The position numbers and the translations under genes are program-made. DNA of 64,000 nucleotides from Bacillota bacterium (GTDB lineage: Bacteria > Bacillota > Clostridia > Peptostreptococcales > Anaerovoracaceae), in contig JAUNQD010000001.1 in the NCBI GenBank assembly GCA_030536355.1, positions 62,001 to 126,000 on the forward strand. The letters are read 5' to 3'. A model generated the notes under the pieces. It was given only the letters and a program-made list of their open reading frames with translations, searched no databases and was not told where the DNA came from. This document shows positions 7,618-15,845 of the stretch, one piece after another (position 1 is the stretch's first letter; each line of letters begins with the position of its first letter).

Positions 7618-8370
7618 TTAAAAGAAGAAATCTTTAATTAATTTTATAAACAACACCGTCAAAATCACATAATACATCGGGCGAACGAATTTGGCACCTT
7701 TGGAAATAGCAAGCGATGCTCCCACATAATTACCAACTATATATGCCGGCACTGCAATAAGAACATAGGTCCAATTGACGCAGCCTGACAGAGCATATGT
7801 GATACTCGAAACAGCGCTGACAAACATTGTTACAAAACGCGTATTTCCGTTGGCAGTAACCAAATCATAATTCAACAACATGGCGAAAGCCAGCAGATAA
7901 AAAGTCCCGCTGGCAGGTCCGTAAAATGCATGATACGTACCTACCACAAAACCTATAACCGCCGACAGCACTATCATCTTGCGTCGAGAGTTTTCTCCGG
8001 ACCTATCTTCGTCTCCCGCATTCGGTTTAAAAAGTGTAACTACCGTTAAAACCGGTATCAATACCAGCAAAAGGATCTGCAAATACGACTCAGACACCAG
8101 CATATTCAGCTTGGCGCCCACGAACCCGCCAATAAGCCCGAAAGGTGCCGCGTATATTGCATTTTTAACATCTATCTTCCCACTTTTATAAAACTTGGCA
8201 ACCGATGTTACTATGCCCGGAAGCATAGACACCTGATTGGTTCCCACCGCAATGTGTGCAGGCACGCCTATTGCAAAAAGCGCAGGCAGTATTATCAAAC
8301 CGCCGCCTCCGCACACGGAATCAACTATTCCTCCAAAAAAATATGCGATAAATACTACTATGATTTCCAT
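7618..8370 (-). CDS. TauE/SafE family membrane permease
   Basis: A 250-residue protein that is almost entirely hydrophobic, with about eight membrane segments. It has the family's opening repeat FFGGIVDSVCGGGGLIILPAL and the second half-repeat starting VVGTYHAFYGPASGTF. TauE/SafE proteins move sulfonates, sulfite or other small anions; substrates cannot be read from sequence. Its start overlaps the 3' end of hypB by 13 bp, so it is the last gene of the hypA-ferredoxin-hypB operon. That context hints at a role linked to metal or sulfur supply for enzyme maturation, which is inference only. Confidence 0.85.
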   Translation of the reverse strand: MEIIVVFIAYFFGGIVDSVCGGGGLIILPALFAIGVPAHIAVGTNQVSMLPGIVTSVAKFYKSGKIDVKNAIYAAPFGLIGGFVGAKLNMLVSESYLQILLLVLIPVLTVVTLFKPNAGDEDRSGENSRRKMIVLSAVIGFVVGTYHAFYGPASGTFYLLAFAMLLNYDLVTANGNTRFVTMFVSAVSSITYALSGCVNWTYVLIAVPAYIVGNYVGASLAISKGAKFVRPMYYVILTVLFIKLIKDFFF

Positions 8371-9062
8371 TCTTTCACTCGTTTTTCAATCCAGTCCGTC
8401 AACTCATCCATGCCCTCTCCTGTTTTAGCCGATACAAACAACACTTCTATTTCAGGATTTCGCATGCGAGCATATTCTACCACTTTCTCGGTGTCAAAGT
8501 CAAAGTATGGCAGTACATCCATTTTGCTCACGATCAGCAAACTGCACTTTTCATACATGAGAGGATATTTCAAAGGTTTATCATCGCCTTCAGGCACCGA
8601 CAACATAGTAACGTCCAGACATGCCCCTGTATCGAATTCAGCAGGACATACCAGATTCCCCACGTTCTCAAGGACCACCAGGTCAAGTTTTTCTCGGCAC
8701 CCCACAGTATTCCCCATATCGCCTTCTACGATCCCCAGTTCTGCAATGCCCTGCCTGGTCATATCCGCATCCAGATGACACATACCACCCGTGTGAAGCT
8801 GCACAGAACGGACTCCCGCATCGATCATACGAGCTGCATCGACATCAGAATCGATATCAGCCTCTATGACAGCCCAGTCCATCTTGCCCGCCAGCTTTTC
8901 AGCCAGCGAAAGGAGCAGCGTCGTCTTTCCCGAACCCGGAGACGACATCAAATTCATAAGAAACACACCTGCATCTTTGAGTCCGGACCTCAGGCGCTCC
9001 GCATCCTTATCATTATCTTCAAATACACTTTGCTTAAGCTCTATTACTTTTATTTCTTCCAT
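8358..9062 (-). CDS. hypB: hydrogenase/urease nickel incorporation GTPase HypB
   Basis: A 234-residue SIMIBI-class GTPase. The Walker A SSPGSGKTT lies near residues 40-48. A metal-binding GGMCHLD motif and the conserved NVGNLVCPAEFD segment follow, then SKMDVLP (G4-like) and SAKTGEGMDEL. The N-terminus lacks the His-rich or CxxCGC extension seen in some HypB proteins. HypB delivers Ni2+ to [NiFe]-hydrogenase or urease precursors together with HypA. No such enzyme is encoded in this window, and the hydrogenase here is [FeFe] and needs no nickel. It is 26 nt downstream of the ferredoxin-like gene. Confidence 0.92.
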   Translation of the reverse strand: MEEIKVIELKQSVFEDNDKDAERLRSGLKDAGVFLMNLMSSPGSGKTTLLLSLAEKLAGKMDWAVIEADIDSDVDAARMIDAGVRSVQLHTGGMCHLDADMTRQGIAELGIVEGDMGNTVGCREKLDLVVLENVGNLVCPAEFDTGACLDVTMLSVPEGDDKPLKYPLMYEKCSLLIVSKMDVLPYFDFDTEKVVEYARMRNPEIEVLFVSAKTGEGMDELTDWIEKRVKEWKS

Positions 9063-9088
9063 CTCAACACTTCCCGAAAACTTGCACT

Positions 9089-10135
9089 TTACAGATCCAG
9101 CTCCAGATTATAGCTTTCCTTGAAATACTCTCTGATGTCTCCGCGCATCGGCATAGTCTGCTTGATCTTTATCACATCTGCAGGACATCTGGTCTTACAA
9201 ATACCGCAGCCCACGCATATTTCCTGATCGATGACGACCTTGCCGTCTTCGCCGATAGTGATAGCTTCGACAGGACAACCATGTTCCCCTTCTGTGCAAA
9301 GCCCACAGCCCACGCACTTCGTGCGGTCAGGGACTGCCGTCCAGCCTGCAGGCTGGAAACGATGTCTTTCTTTTGAGGTCGCATTGCGAGCGAGGCGCAT
9401 CGCGATGCAGCAGCATGGACAGCAGAAACATATTTCGAGGAACTTGTCCATTTCATCGTTTCTTACTCCCCAAAGCATCTGCTCTACTTCGATCCATACA
9501 GCCTGACCAACGAGACCGTGCTTTGCAGCCAGATCTACGCGAGCACAAGCTTCTTCATAAGTCAATGGTACCGCCAAGCCGTTTTCAACTACGGTTTTGG
9601 CAGGTTCGCCCATAAATATACATGCAACATCTACAGGATAATCTTCACAGTCATTGGCCTCACGACAGAGACACGTTTTCATGCCGCTGATATATTTCAT
9701 ATGTTTCAGCGACTCCTTGATCAAATCTATCGGCAGAACCACCTTCTCGCCTTTATCTGTAACATCTATGCCCACCTCCATGACTTTTGGCACATCAGCA
9801 TCTACGTTGAGAGGCATGATGATAGTACTTGTATGGGTTTCCTTATCCGGATGTAGCATTATCATCTTCTTATAGAGATACGCCTTCATTCCGCCCTTTT
9901 TCATCCACACGGAAAACTTGATGAAAAAATGATACAGCTTCAGTGCCATAGGCCATCTCTTATCATTCATGGCCAAAAGGTGGGTCTTTATGAAATTATA
10001 GATCCCCAAACCATTTCCATGATTTTTGAATGGAGGGAAACCCACATTTTTTCTTGCAAGACGCTCTTCGTCAAGATACAAAACATTGCCCTTTTCATCC
10101 ATATTTGTTTTTTGTCTGTTATTCTCTGTGTTCAT
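9089..10135 (-). CDS. Cys-rich 4Fe-4S ferredoxin-like protein encoded between hypA and hypB
   Basis: A 348-residue protein. The C-terminal third has two ferredoxin motifs: an unusual first one, C274-x2-C277-x2-C280-x6-C287-P, and a canonical second one, C307/310/313/317. Just before it is a dense cluster CFCCPCCC (residues 236-243), and in the middle a CLCREANDC segment (C155, C157, C163, C172) typical of some archaeal and deltaproteobacterial iron-sulfur proteins. There are no membrane segments. It starts 1 nt after the hypA-like stop and is followed by hypB, so it is probably a redox partner in the same maturation or enzyme system. The partner enzyme is unknown. No clear Shine-Dalgarno precedes it, suggesting translational coupling. 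Confidence 0.8.
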   Translation of the reverse strand: MNTENNRQKTNMDEKGNVLYLDEERLARKNVGFPPFKNHGNGLGIYNFIKTHLLAMNDKRWPMALKLYHFFIKFSVWMKKGGMKAYLYKKMIMLHPDKETHTSTIIMPLNVDADVPKVMEVGIDVTDKGEKVVLPIDLIKESLKHMKYISGMKTCLCREANDCEDYPVDVACIFMGEPAKTVVENGLAVPLTYEEACARVDLAAKHGLVGQAVWIEVEQMLWGVRNDEMDKFLEICFCCPCCCIAMRLARNATSKERHRFQPAGWTAVPDRTKCVGCGLCTEGEHGCPVEAITIGEDGKVVIDQEICVGCGICKTRCPADVIKIKQTMPMRGDIREYFKESYNLELDL

Positions 10136-10136
10136 A

Positions 10137-10379
10137 TCAATATCCGTATTCTTTTATTTGTAGTTTGTTTCCTTCAACGTATATCAGCTTCAATTCCGGT
10201 TTGCCTATCTCCGGGCAAAATCTAAGAGCCACCGGAAATAGTTTTTCAAGATACTCTGCCAAATAAGTCGACTCGTATCCCACTTCCAGCGTTATATGTT
10301 TTATCTCACCTATATTATTCTCTTTTGCTGATCTCGCCACAGTTGTCACCACATGACGAAGAACTCCCAGTTCATGCAT
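10137..10379 (-). CDS. HypA-like nickel chaperone lacking the zinc domain
   Basis: An 80-residue protein beginning MHELGVLRHVV, the MHE start whose His2 binds nickel in HypA. It continues with the HypA N-terminal fold (ITLEVGYESTYLAEYLEKLF) but ends where HypA normally has its zinc domain: usual HypA is about 113 residues with two CxxC pairs, and only one Cys (in RFCPEIG) is here. ATG at 10377-10379 follows AGGAG. The frame ends naturally and the next gene starts 1 nt later, so this looks like a true short form and not a sequencing break. First gene of the hypA-ferredoxin-hypB-tauE operon. Confidence 0.75.
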   Translation of the reverse strand: MHELGVLRHVVTTVARSAKENNIGEIKHITLEVGYESTYLAEYLEKLFPVALRFCPEIGKPELKLIYVEGNKLQIKEYGY

Positions 10380-10430
10380 ATGCGCTTCTCCTATCTGTGA
10401 AAAATTTTACCACCGCCTCAAAAACTCGTC

Positions 10431-10458
10431 ATGAAACACTTTACCGTTTTTGTTTCAT
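10431..10458. promoter_or_regulatory. candidate TetR operator between hypA and the regulator
   Basis: ATGAAACA (10431-10438) and TGTTTCAT (10451-10458) form an 8-bp perfect inverted repeat with a 12-bp spacer in the divergent intergenic region. On the minus strand a possible promoter (ATGACG, 17 bp, TAAAAT near 10400) has its -35 next to the left arm, so binding could block the hypA operon as well as the regulator gene. Confidence 0.5.
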
Positions 10459-10511
10459 TGTGATATATTGTCATTAGATTGTATCATTGTTCAAAAAATG
10501 GAGAGCTTCAT

Positions 10512-11057
10512 ATGGTAAACAGAACACATAATGCCATCGTCAATGCATTTCTCATGCTCATTGATGAACTGGACTTTAACAAAATCTCAGTTGATATGAT
10601 AATGAAAAAAGCGACAGTAAGTCGTTCGACTTTCTATCGCTATTTCAAAGACAAATATGATGTTATGAATGCCACTTACAAAAATCTTCTCGATTATTAC
10701 GTGGCTCCTGAGCGCAGCAAAAGCTACCGTGATCTTTGCTATCATCTTTTTAAATACGGTCAGGAAAACCTTAGCATATTCAAGAATGCGCTGAATTCCA
10801 CAGGATTCAACTCCTTCAGCAATTTCATCTATGAATATTCTTATAAGACGGCCCTTGCCATCACCCGCTCCAACAGAAACGGAGAGGGCTTCACCCCCGT
10901 CGAAGAACTTCAGGTAGATGTGTTCTGCAATGGTATATGCGCCGTGTACAAGAAAATCGTTTCAAAAAGCTATTCTATAGATCCTATGGATGCTGCAGAA
11001 GCTCTATATGAAATGATGCCGGAATCGCTGAAGCATTACTGGTGGAAAACAGCTTGA
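10512..11057 (+). CDS. TetR/AcrR family transcriptional regulator
   Basis: A 181-residue protein using ATG 10512, which follows GGAG by 9 nt; an upstream in-frame ATG at 10479 lacks a ribosome-binding site. The N-terminal helix-turn-helix is of TetR type (ISVDMIMKKATVSRSTFYRYFKDKYDVM, residues about 23-50), and the C-terminal domain resembles the TetR_C regulators of low-GC Firmicutes. It is divergent from the hypA operon and shares an inverted-repeat operator candidate with it, so it probably controls that operon. The ligand is unknown. Confidence 0.85.
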   Translation: MVNRTHNAIVNAFLMLIDELDFNKISVDMIMKKATVSRSTFYRYFKDKYDVMNATYKNLLDYYVAPERSKSYRDLCYHLFKYGQENLSIFKNALNSTGFNSFSNFIYEYSYKTALAITRSNRNGEGFTPVEELQVDVFCNGICAVYKKIVSKSYSIDPMDAAEALYEMMPESLKHYWWKTA

Positions 11058-11066
11058 TTTCAAAGC

Positions 11067-12269
11067 TTAAATTCCATAAAGCCACAGTATTATTATAGAT
11101 GCTGCATCTACAATAGATAGAATCAAGAAGATGATCATCAGCGGGATATTTGTCCCGCCTTTTTTATGAGCTTTTTCCCATTCTTCATCGGTCTGGGCAT
11201 TGTCTCCGCGTGCCACCAACTTGTCTACTTTATTTCTGTACCATGAATCACTAAATAGGCCTATCACGATACCTATAAACAAGCCTATTGCCACACTGCC
11301 TATCCAAATAAGCGGTGACCAATTGGCAATGTTCAGTGCCATCTCGCCCATCAAAATGAATCCACCCGCAACGATTGCTATCGCGACAGCATATATCACC
11401 AAATAAGTAAGGATGAAACACTTATACATCTTCCTGTATAAGAACCATGCCCCACCGAACAGGAAAGCACACCAATTCCAAGAGGCCTTAGTGTTATTAC
11501 GATGCATCTTCTTGAACTTAGCAAGATATGTATCGACATTTCTCTTTATGTACTCAGCACGTTTCTGCTGAAGTTCGAAGAAGGCTTCCTCTTCATCTGC
11601 CAGCTGGTTAGCGTATTCCTCCACATCTTCCACAGGCATGAGGTCAGTATCCTCATCATTATATGGTCTGTCAAAGAATCCATCCTCGAAATCTTCCAGT
11701 TCGACTTCTTCCGGAGGGACTTCTTCTCCACGAAGAGTCTTGGCTGTTCTGCCGATTATTTTCCAGTAATCTATCAGCTTAGATGTTTCAAGATTATCTA
11801 TCTCTTCCGCCCCACCCAAGAAAGGTGGAACTTTATATGAAACACACTCTATATCGCTTATATCGCACTTTGTAGTATTATGCCATTTCATGAAACCGTC
11901 TATTGCCAAGCACTCATTCGGATTCATAGGAATCGCTTTGTTGACAAAATCTCTGAATTTCAATGGAATATCATACACTTCCAATGTTCCCGGATCGAAA
12001 ATAAGGATTTTTTCTTCTTCGGAAAAACGATCGATGGCATAGCATCTTCCCATCCAGTCATGGCCGAACAACAGGAAGTTACCCTTATATTTAGGGAAAA
12101 CATCAGCAACTTTTTCTTCCCAAAGTCTGATATCTGCTTTAGCAAACACAGTGAACAAACCGCCACCGAACTGTACTCCGCCGAATCCGATTATAAATGT
12201 TCTGTAGTCACTGCCATAAATATTATACTCTATAGATTTGTTGAAAAACTTAAGGAAATCACAATACAT
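11067..12269 (-). CDS. Tdi1-immunity-like domain fused to a DUF2628 membrane domain
   Basis: A 400-residue two-part protein. Residues 1-170 match the DUF1851/T6SS Tdi1-type immunity fold: GNFLLFGHDWMGRCYAIDR, then FDPGTLEVYDIPLKFRDF, then SYKVPPFLGG and IDYWKIIGRTA. An acidic, coiled region follows (about 180-245). The C-terminal part has the DUF2628 signature SWNWCAFLFGGAWFLYRK and about four membrane segments (270-400). The start ATG follows GGAAGGGGG. It is 25 nt downstream of the asparagine-synthetase-like gene and probably co-transcribed. The immunity-like domain need not mean toxin immunity; it may be a general binding module on a membrane anchor. Confidence 0.7.
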   Translation of the reverse strand: MYCDFLKFFNKSIEYNIYGSDYRTFIIGFGGVQFGGGLFTVFAKADIRLWEEKVADVFPKYKGNFLLFGHDWMGRCYAIDRFSEEEKILIFDPGTLEVYDIPLKFRDFVNKAIPMNPNECLAIDGFMKWHNTTKCDISDIECVSYKVPPFLGGAEEIDNLETSKLIDYWKIIGRTAKTLRGEEVPPEEVELEDFEDGFFDRPYNDEDTDLMPVEDVEEYANQLADEEEAFFELQQKRAEYIKRNVDTYLAKFKKMHRNNTKASWNWCAFLFGGAWFLYRKMYKCFILTYLVIYAVAIAIVAGGFILMGEMALNIANWSPLIWIGSVAIGLFIGIVIGLFSDSWYRNKVDKLVARGDNAQTDEEWEKAHKKGGTNIPLMIIFLILSIVDAASIIILWLYGI

Positions 12270-12294
12270 ATGTTTCCCCCTTCCTTCTTGCTTC

Positions 12295-13863
12295 TTATCT
12301 TTTTACGAAATATTCTTCATACCATACAAGGAATGTGTAGATGGTCCATACTTTTCTCCACAGATCAGAATCTCCCCCTACATATTCATCAAATATCGCG
12401 TTGATCTCATCGACATTGAAGAACTGTTCAGCCATATCACTGTTGAACTTGGCGCGAACATCACCGTTGTATCTATCGTCAGCCATCCAGTACCTGATAG
12501 GCACTACGAAGCCTAGTTTCTTACGATATGCGATGTTGTCAGGAAGAACCTTGTTTGCAGCCATTCTTACAGCTGCTTTGTTCGGACTTTCAACTCTTTC
12601 ACCATCAACTTCACGAGCAGGCGGGATCTTACACTCTGCCGGCATGCGCTCTGCTATGTCAAAGATACGCATATCTGTGATAGGCATTCTGATTTCCAGA
12701 CCGGCAGCTTCCGCCATCTTGTCTACATTCAGGTAAATGTCGCCTTCCAGATATATCTGGATATCGATATTCTGCATCTTTGTCAGCGGATCCAGGTCTT
12801 CTGTTTCAGCATAAATATCTTTAACTAAATCAATAGGAAGAACATCATCGTAGTACTTTTTCAGTATGCGCTTCTTCTCATCTTCCTTCATTATATTGGT
12901 GTTTCCAACATAGAAAGTCTTCAGATTATCACCATAACGTTCGGCATTTCTGTACATATTGTATCCGCCAAACAGTTCATCTGAACCTTCACCTGAATAA
13001 CAGAGCTTTGTATTCTCTGCAACAGATCTGCATCCCAGTGCGAATGCGATCGCCGATGCATCTCCGAGCGGCTGTTCCATGTTATACATTACCCACGGAA
13101 CTATGCCAAAATATTCTTCCGGCTGGATTATTCTTCTGTTCATCTTCCTGCCGAGAAGTTCAGCAGTTTTAGCAGCTTCTCTTGATTCATCAAGGGCCTC
13201 GTGGTCATATCCGCATGATGCAGCATTTTCTATATCTGTCATAGCCAAAACGTATGAAGAGTCCACACCGCTTGAAAGGAACGACCATGCATCTTCTTCG
13301 TCTGTCTTGACTTCCGGCATGATTTCCTTCAGAGTATTATGAAGCTCGTCCGCCCAATCTTCAAGAGATTTGCTGTAGTCAGGTCTGTAATTCGGCTTCC
13401 AGTAACGTTCAATGGTCAGCTTACCGTCCTGCCATACAAGGTAACGGCCCGGCAAAAGCTTCTTCAGACCTTTGAAGAAAGTATCTTCTCCCGGAAGGTA
13501 AGTCAATGTCATGTAAAGTTGCAGAACTCTATCGTTCAGCTCTTTCACGAACCCTTCCTGTTCTAATATCTGTCTTACTGTGCCACCGTAAAGCAGTTTG
13601 CCGTCTGTAGTTTCATAATAATAGAATGGCTTGGTTCCCAGCTGATCTCTCAGGCAAAACAGCTTCTGTTCTTCTTCATCCCATAATGCGAAGGCGAACA
13701 TTCCATACATGTGAGCCGCCATATCATATCCCCATGTTTCGTATGCCTTTATCAGGATCGCCTCTTCACGAGCTTCTCTTGACAAGGCCTTGTCTATATC
13801 AAGCTCCCCGCAAAGAGCTTCCCAGTTTCTTATATGTCCCCTGAAATCTTTTACTTGTATCAT
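12295..13863 (-). CDS. asparagine-synthetase-like protein without the glutaminase nucleophile
   Basis: A 522-residue protein with a complete synthetase domain: the pyrophosphate loop FLSSGVDSSYV lies at 196-205, and further conserved blocks include CYSGEGSDELFGGY and YRKKLGFVVPIRYW. The amidotransferase domain is cut short: alignment by eye starts at the NGEIYNY-equivalent (RGHIRNW, residues 8-14), so about 70 residues including the catalytic Cys of the MCG start are missing. The ATG follows GAGGT and the upstream 200 bp hold a terminator and no coding frame, so the short form seems real. It may use free ammonia or another nucleophile, or form an amide or beta-lactam-like product. In an operon with the DUF2628 membrane protein. 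Confidence 0.8.
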   Translation of the reverse strand: MIQVKDFRGHIRNWEALCGELDIDKALSREAREEAILIKAYETWGYDMAAHMYGMFAFALWDEEEQKLFCLRDQLGTKPFYYYETTDGKLLYGGTVRQILEQEGFVKELNDRVLQLYMTLTYLPGEDTFFKGLKKLLPGRYLVWQDGKLTIERYWKPNYRPDYSKSLEDWADELHNTLKEIMPEVKTDEEDAWSFLSSGVDSSYVLAMTDIENAASCGYDHEALDESREAAKTAELLGRKMNRRIIQPEEYFGIVPWVMYNMEQPLGDASAIAFALGCRSVAENTKLCYSGEGSDELFGGYNMYRNAERYGDNLKTFYVGNTNIMKEDEKKRILKKYYDDVLPIDLVKDIYAETEDLDPLTKMQNIDIQIYLEGDIYLNVDKMAEAAGLEIRMPITDMRIFDIAERMPAECKIPPAREVDGERVESPNKAAVRMAANKVLPDNIAYRKKLGFVVPIRYWMADDRYNGDVRAKFNSDMAEQFFNVDEINAIFDEYVGGDSDLWRKVWTIYTFLVWYEEYFVKR

Positions 13864-13977
13864 AATTGATTACCTCGTTTTTTATTATTTTGTACAGCCA
13901 TATACATTTGTATTATATAGAAAAATCCATATTCTTGTCTATACTTTTATGACAATACTGCTATGTTACCTCGTTAA

Positions 13978-14024
13978 AGAAAAAGAGACCATCTCAAGCT
14001 ACGATATGAGAGGGTCTCTTTACT
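13978..14024 (-). terminator. terminator of putP
   Basis: AAAGAGACC-A-TCTCA (13982-13996) pairs with TGAGA-G-GGTCTCTTT (14007-14021), with one mismatch in the stem. On the minus strand it runs into TTTTTCTTT. It lies 40 nt after the putP stop codon. Confidence 0.8.
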
Positions 14025-14062
14025 TAACTTATACTATTTTGTTTCTTGCTTTGATCAAAAAT

Positions 14063-15574
14063 CTACTCTTCGTCTTCCAGCGCTCTGTCGAACAGGTCTG
14101 TAACTTCCTTTGATGGAGCCTTGTCGATCAGAGTAACAACGATCGCACAAACAGCACCTGCGATAAATCCAGGGAACAGTTCATAGATGCCTGTTGGTCC
14201 TGACAGGAATGACAGCCACAGGATGTCTACCAGGAATCCGCCAACTACACCTGCGATGGCGCCTTTGTATGTAAATCTTCTCCAGAACAATGATAACAAG
14301 ATTACAGGTCCGAACGCTGAACCGAAGCCGGCCCATGCATTTTCTACCATATTCATGATAGCTTGAGCACCTTCACCCTTGCTTGATGCGATGAAGAATG
14401 CGATAACAGCTACAGCCAGTACGACAAGTCTTCCTACCCAGAGAACTTCCTTTTCTGAAGCGTTCTTCTTGATAACAGGCTTATAGATATCTGATGTGAA
14501 TGAGCTTGATGCTACCAGCAGTTGTGAATCAGCAGTTGACATGGATGCAGCCATGATAGCAGCCATGAGTATACCTGCCAGGAATGCAGGGAACAGTTTT
14601 CTTGCCAGTTCGATGAATACCATCTTCTGAGCACCGATAGTCAGCAGTTCTTCTGCGATCATCATTCTTCCGAAGTAAGCGATGAGGCATGCACATCCCA
14701 GTGTTACAACTACCCATATGATAGCCACTGTTGCACTCTTCTTGACCATTGAAGGTTTTTCGATGGACATGAATCTTACCAGGATATGAGGCATACCGAA
14801 GTATCCGAGACCCCAGGCAAGACCTGAAACGATTTCTTTCCATGATGCATCGAATATTCCTGTACCAAATGAACATTCTACAATTTCACCGCTTACAGCA
14901 TCCTGATATGAATATACTGCAGCCAGTGCTCCTGTATCCAGTTCCTGAGTCAGCACGATGATGATAGGAACAGCCAGCAGAGCGAAGAACATCAGCAGTC
15001 CCTGGAAGAAGTCTGTCCAGCATACTGCCTTGAATCCTCCGAAGAATGTGATGATCAGCATTGCCAGAGCGAACACGATCATTGCTGTCTGAGTATCAAG
15101 TGCAGGGAATATTGTTGTGAATACGGATGCTCCTGCCACGTAAGCTGATGCTACATAAACTGTGAAGCATACGAAGAAGATGATAGCACTGATAACCTGC
15201 AGAGTGTTACTCTTAGCAAGGAATCTGTTTCCCAGATATTGAGGAACTGTGATCGAATCTCCTGCCGCATGAGAGAACTGTCTCAGTCTCTTGGCAACGA
15301 AGATCCAGTTGGCAGCTGTACCGAGAGCCAGACCGATACCGATCCACATCTGACCGAAACCAAATGCCAGGATGCTTCCCGGAAGTCCCATCAGCAGCCA
15401 AGCCGACATGTCGGAAGCCTGAGCTGACATAGCAGTTACCCAAGGTCCCATAGTTCTTCCGCCCAGGAAGTAGTTGGCCTGTGAGTCGTTCTTTCTTCCT
15501 CTTATAAAGAAGTATACGCCCATACTTACGAGTATCACGAAGTATAAGACAAAAGCTAAAATTTCACCATTCAT
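14063..15574 (-). CDS. putP: sodium/proline symporter (SSS family)
   Basis: A 503-residue integral membrane protein with the LeuT-fold SSS family pattern: GGRTMGPWVTAMSAQASDMSAW near residue 40, GDSITVPQYLGNRF, and a run of 12-13 membrane segments. Length and motifs fit PutP, which imports proline with Na+. Proline is a Stickland acceptor, so it fits the amino-acid-fermenting context. The ATG follows AAAGGAG. It is divergent from a TetR-type regulator gene (15846) across an AT-rich 271-bp region that contains a perfect palindrome, so that regulator may control it. Confidence 0.88.
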   Translation of the reverse strand: MNGEILAFVLYFVILVSMGVYFFIRGRKNDSQANYFLGGRTMGPWVTAMSAQASDMSAWLLMGLPGSILAFGFGQMWIGIGLALGTAANWIFVAKRLRQFSHAAGDSITVPQYLGNRFLAKSNTLQVISAIIFFVCFTVYVASAYVAGASVFTTIFPALDTQTAMIVFALAMLIITFFGGFKAVCWTDFFQGLLMFFALLAVPIIIVLTQELDTGALAAVYSYQDAVSGEIVECSFGTGIFDASWKEIVSGLAWGLGYFGMPHILVRFMSIEKPSMVKKSATVAIIWVVVTLGCACLIAYFGRMMIAEELLTIGAQKMVFIELARKLFPAFLAGILMAAIMAASMSTADSQLLVASSSFTSDIYKPVIKKNASEKEVLWVGRLVVLAVAVIAFFIASSKGEGAQAIMNMVENAWAGFGSAFGPVILLSLFWRRFTYKGAIAGVVGGFLVDILWLSFLSGPTGIYELFPGFIAGAVCAIVVTLIDKAPSKEVTDLFDRALEDEE

Positions 15575-15718
15575 TGTTCTGTTTCTCCTTTTAGTGATTT
15601 ATAAGTCCGGTTGTTTCTCCAACAACTTCCATAGGATAGCACATATTTAACTAGAACGAAACACAGAATCAAGTTCTAACATTAAACTGTACATTATTTA
15701 TAATAATTTAATAAATAT

Positions 15719-15732
15719 ATTGAAATTTCAAT
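15719..15732. promoter_or_regulatory. candidate operator palindrome between putP and tetR
   Basis: ATTGAAATTTCAAT is a perfect 14-bp palindrome in the AT-rich putP/tetR intergenic region. A second looser repeat (AGAAC...GTTCT, about 15653-15677) lies closer to putP. Either could bind the TetR-type regulator. Confidence 0.35.
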
Positions 15733-15795
15733 GATTTAGATATAGAATTATTTTAATATATAAATAAATACCAAAAATAAATTTCAAAAACTTTT

Positions 15796-15824
15796 TTGTC
15801 AAATTTTATGTTTTGGCATATAAA
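15796..15824 (+). promoter_or_regulatory. promoter of the tetR-type gene at 15846
   Basis: TTGTCA (15796-15801) and TATAAA (15819-15824) with a 17-bp spacer. The start would be near 15831, giving a very short leader that still includes the AGAGG ribosome-binding site. Confidence 0.65.
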
Positions 15825-15845
15825 AATCACGAAAAGAGGTTTCTT

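Noticed and set aside
12295..13863. Calling the truncated asparagine synthetase a pseudogene
   Set aside because: It has its own ribosome-binding site, an uninterrupted frame and intact ATP-site motifs, with a neighbour gene likely co-transcribed.
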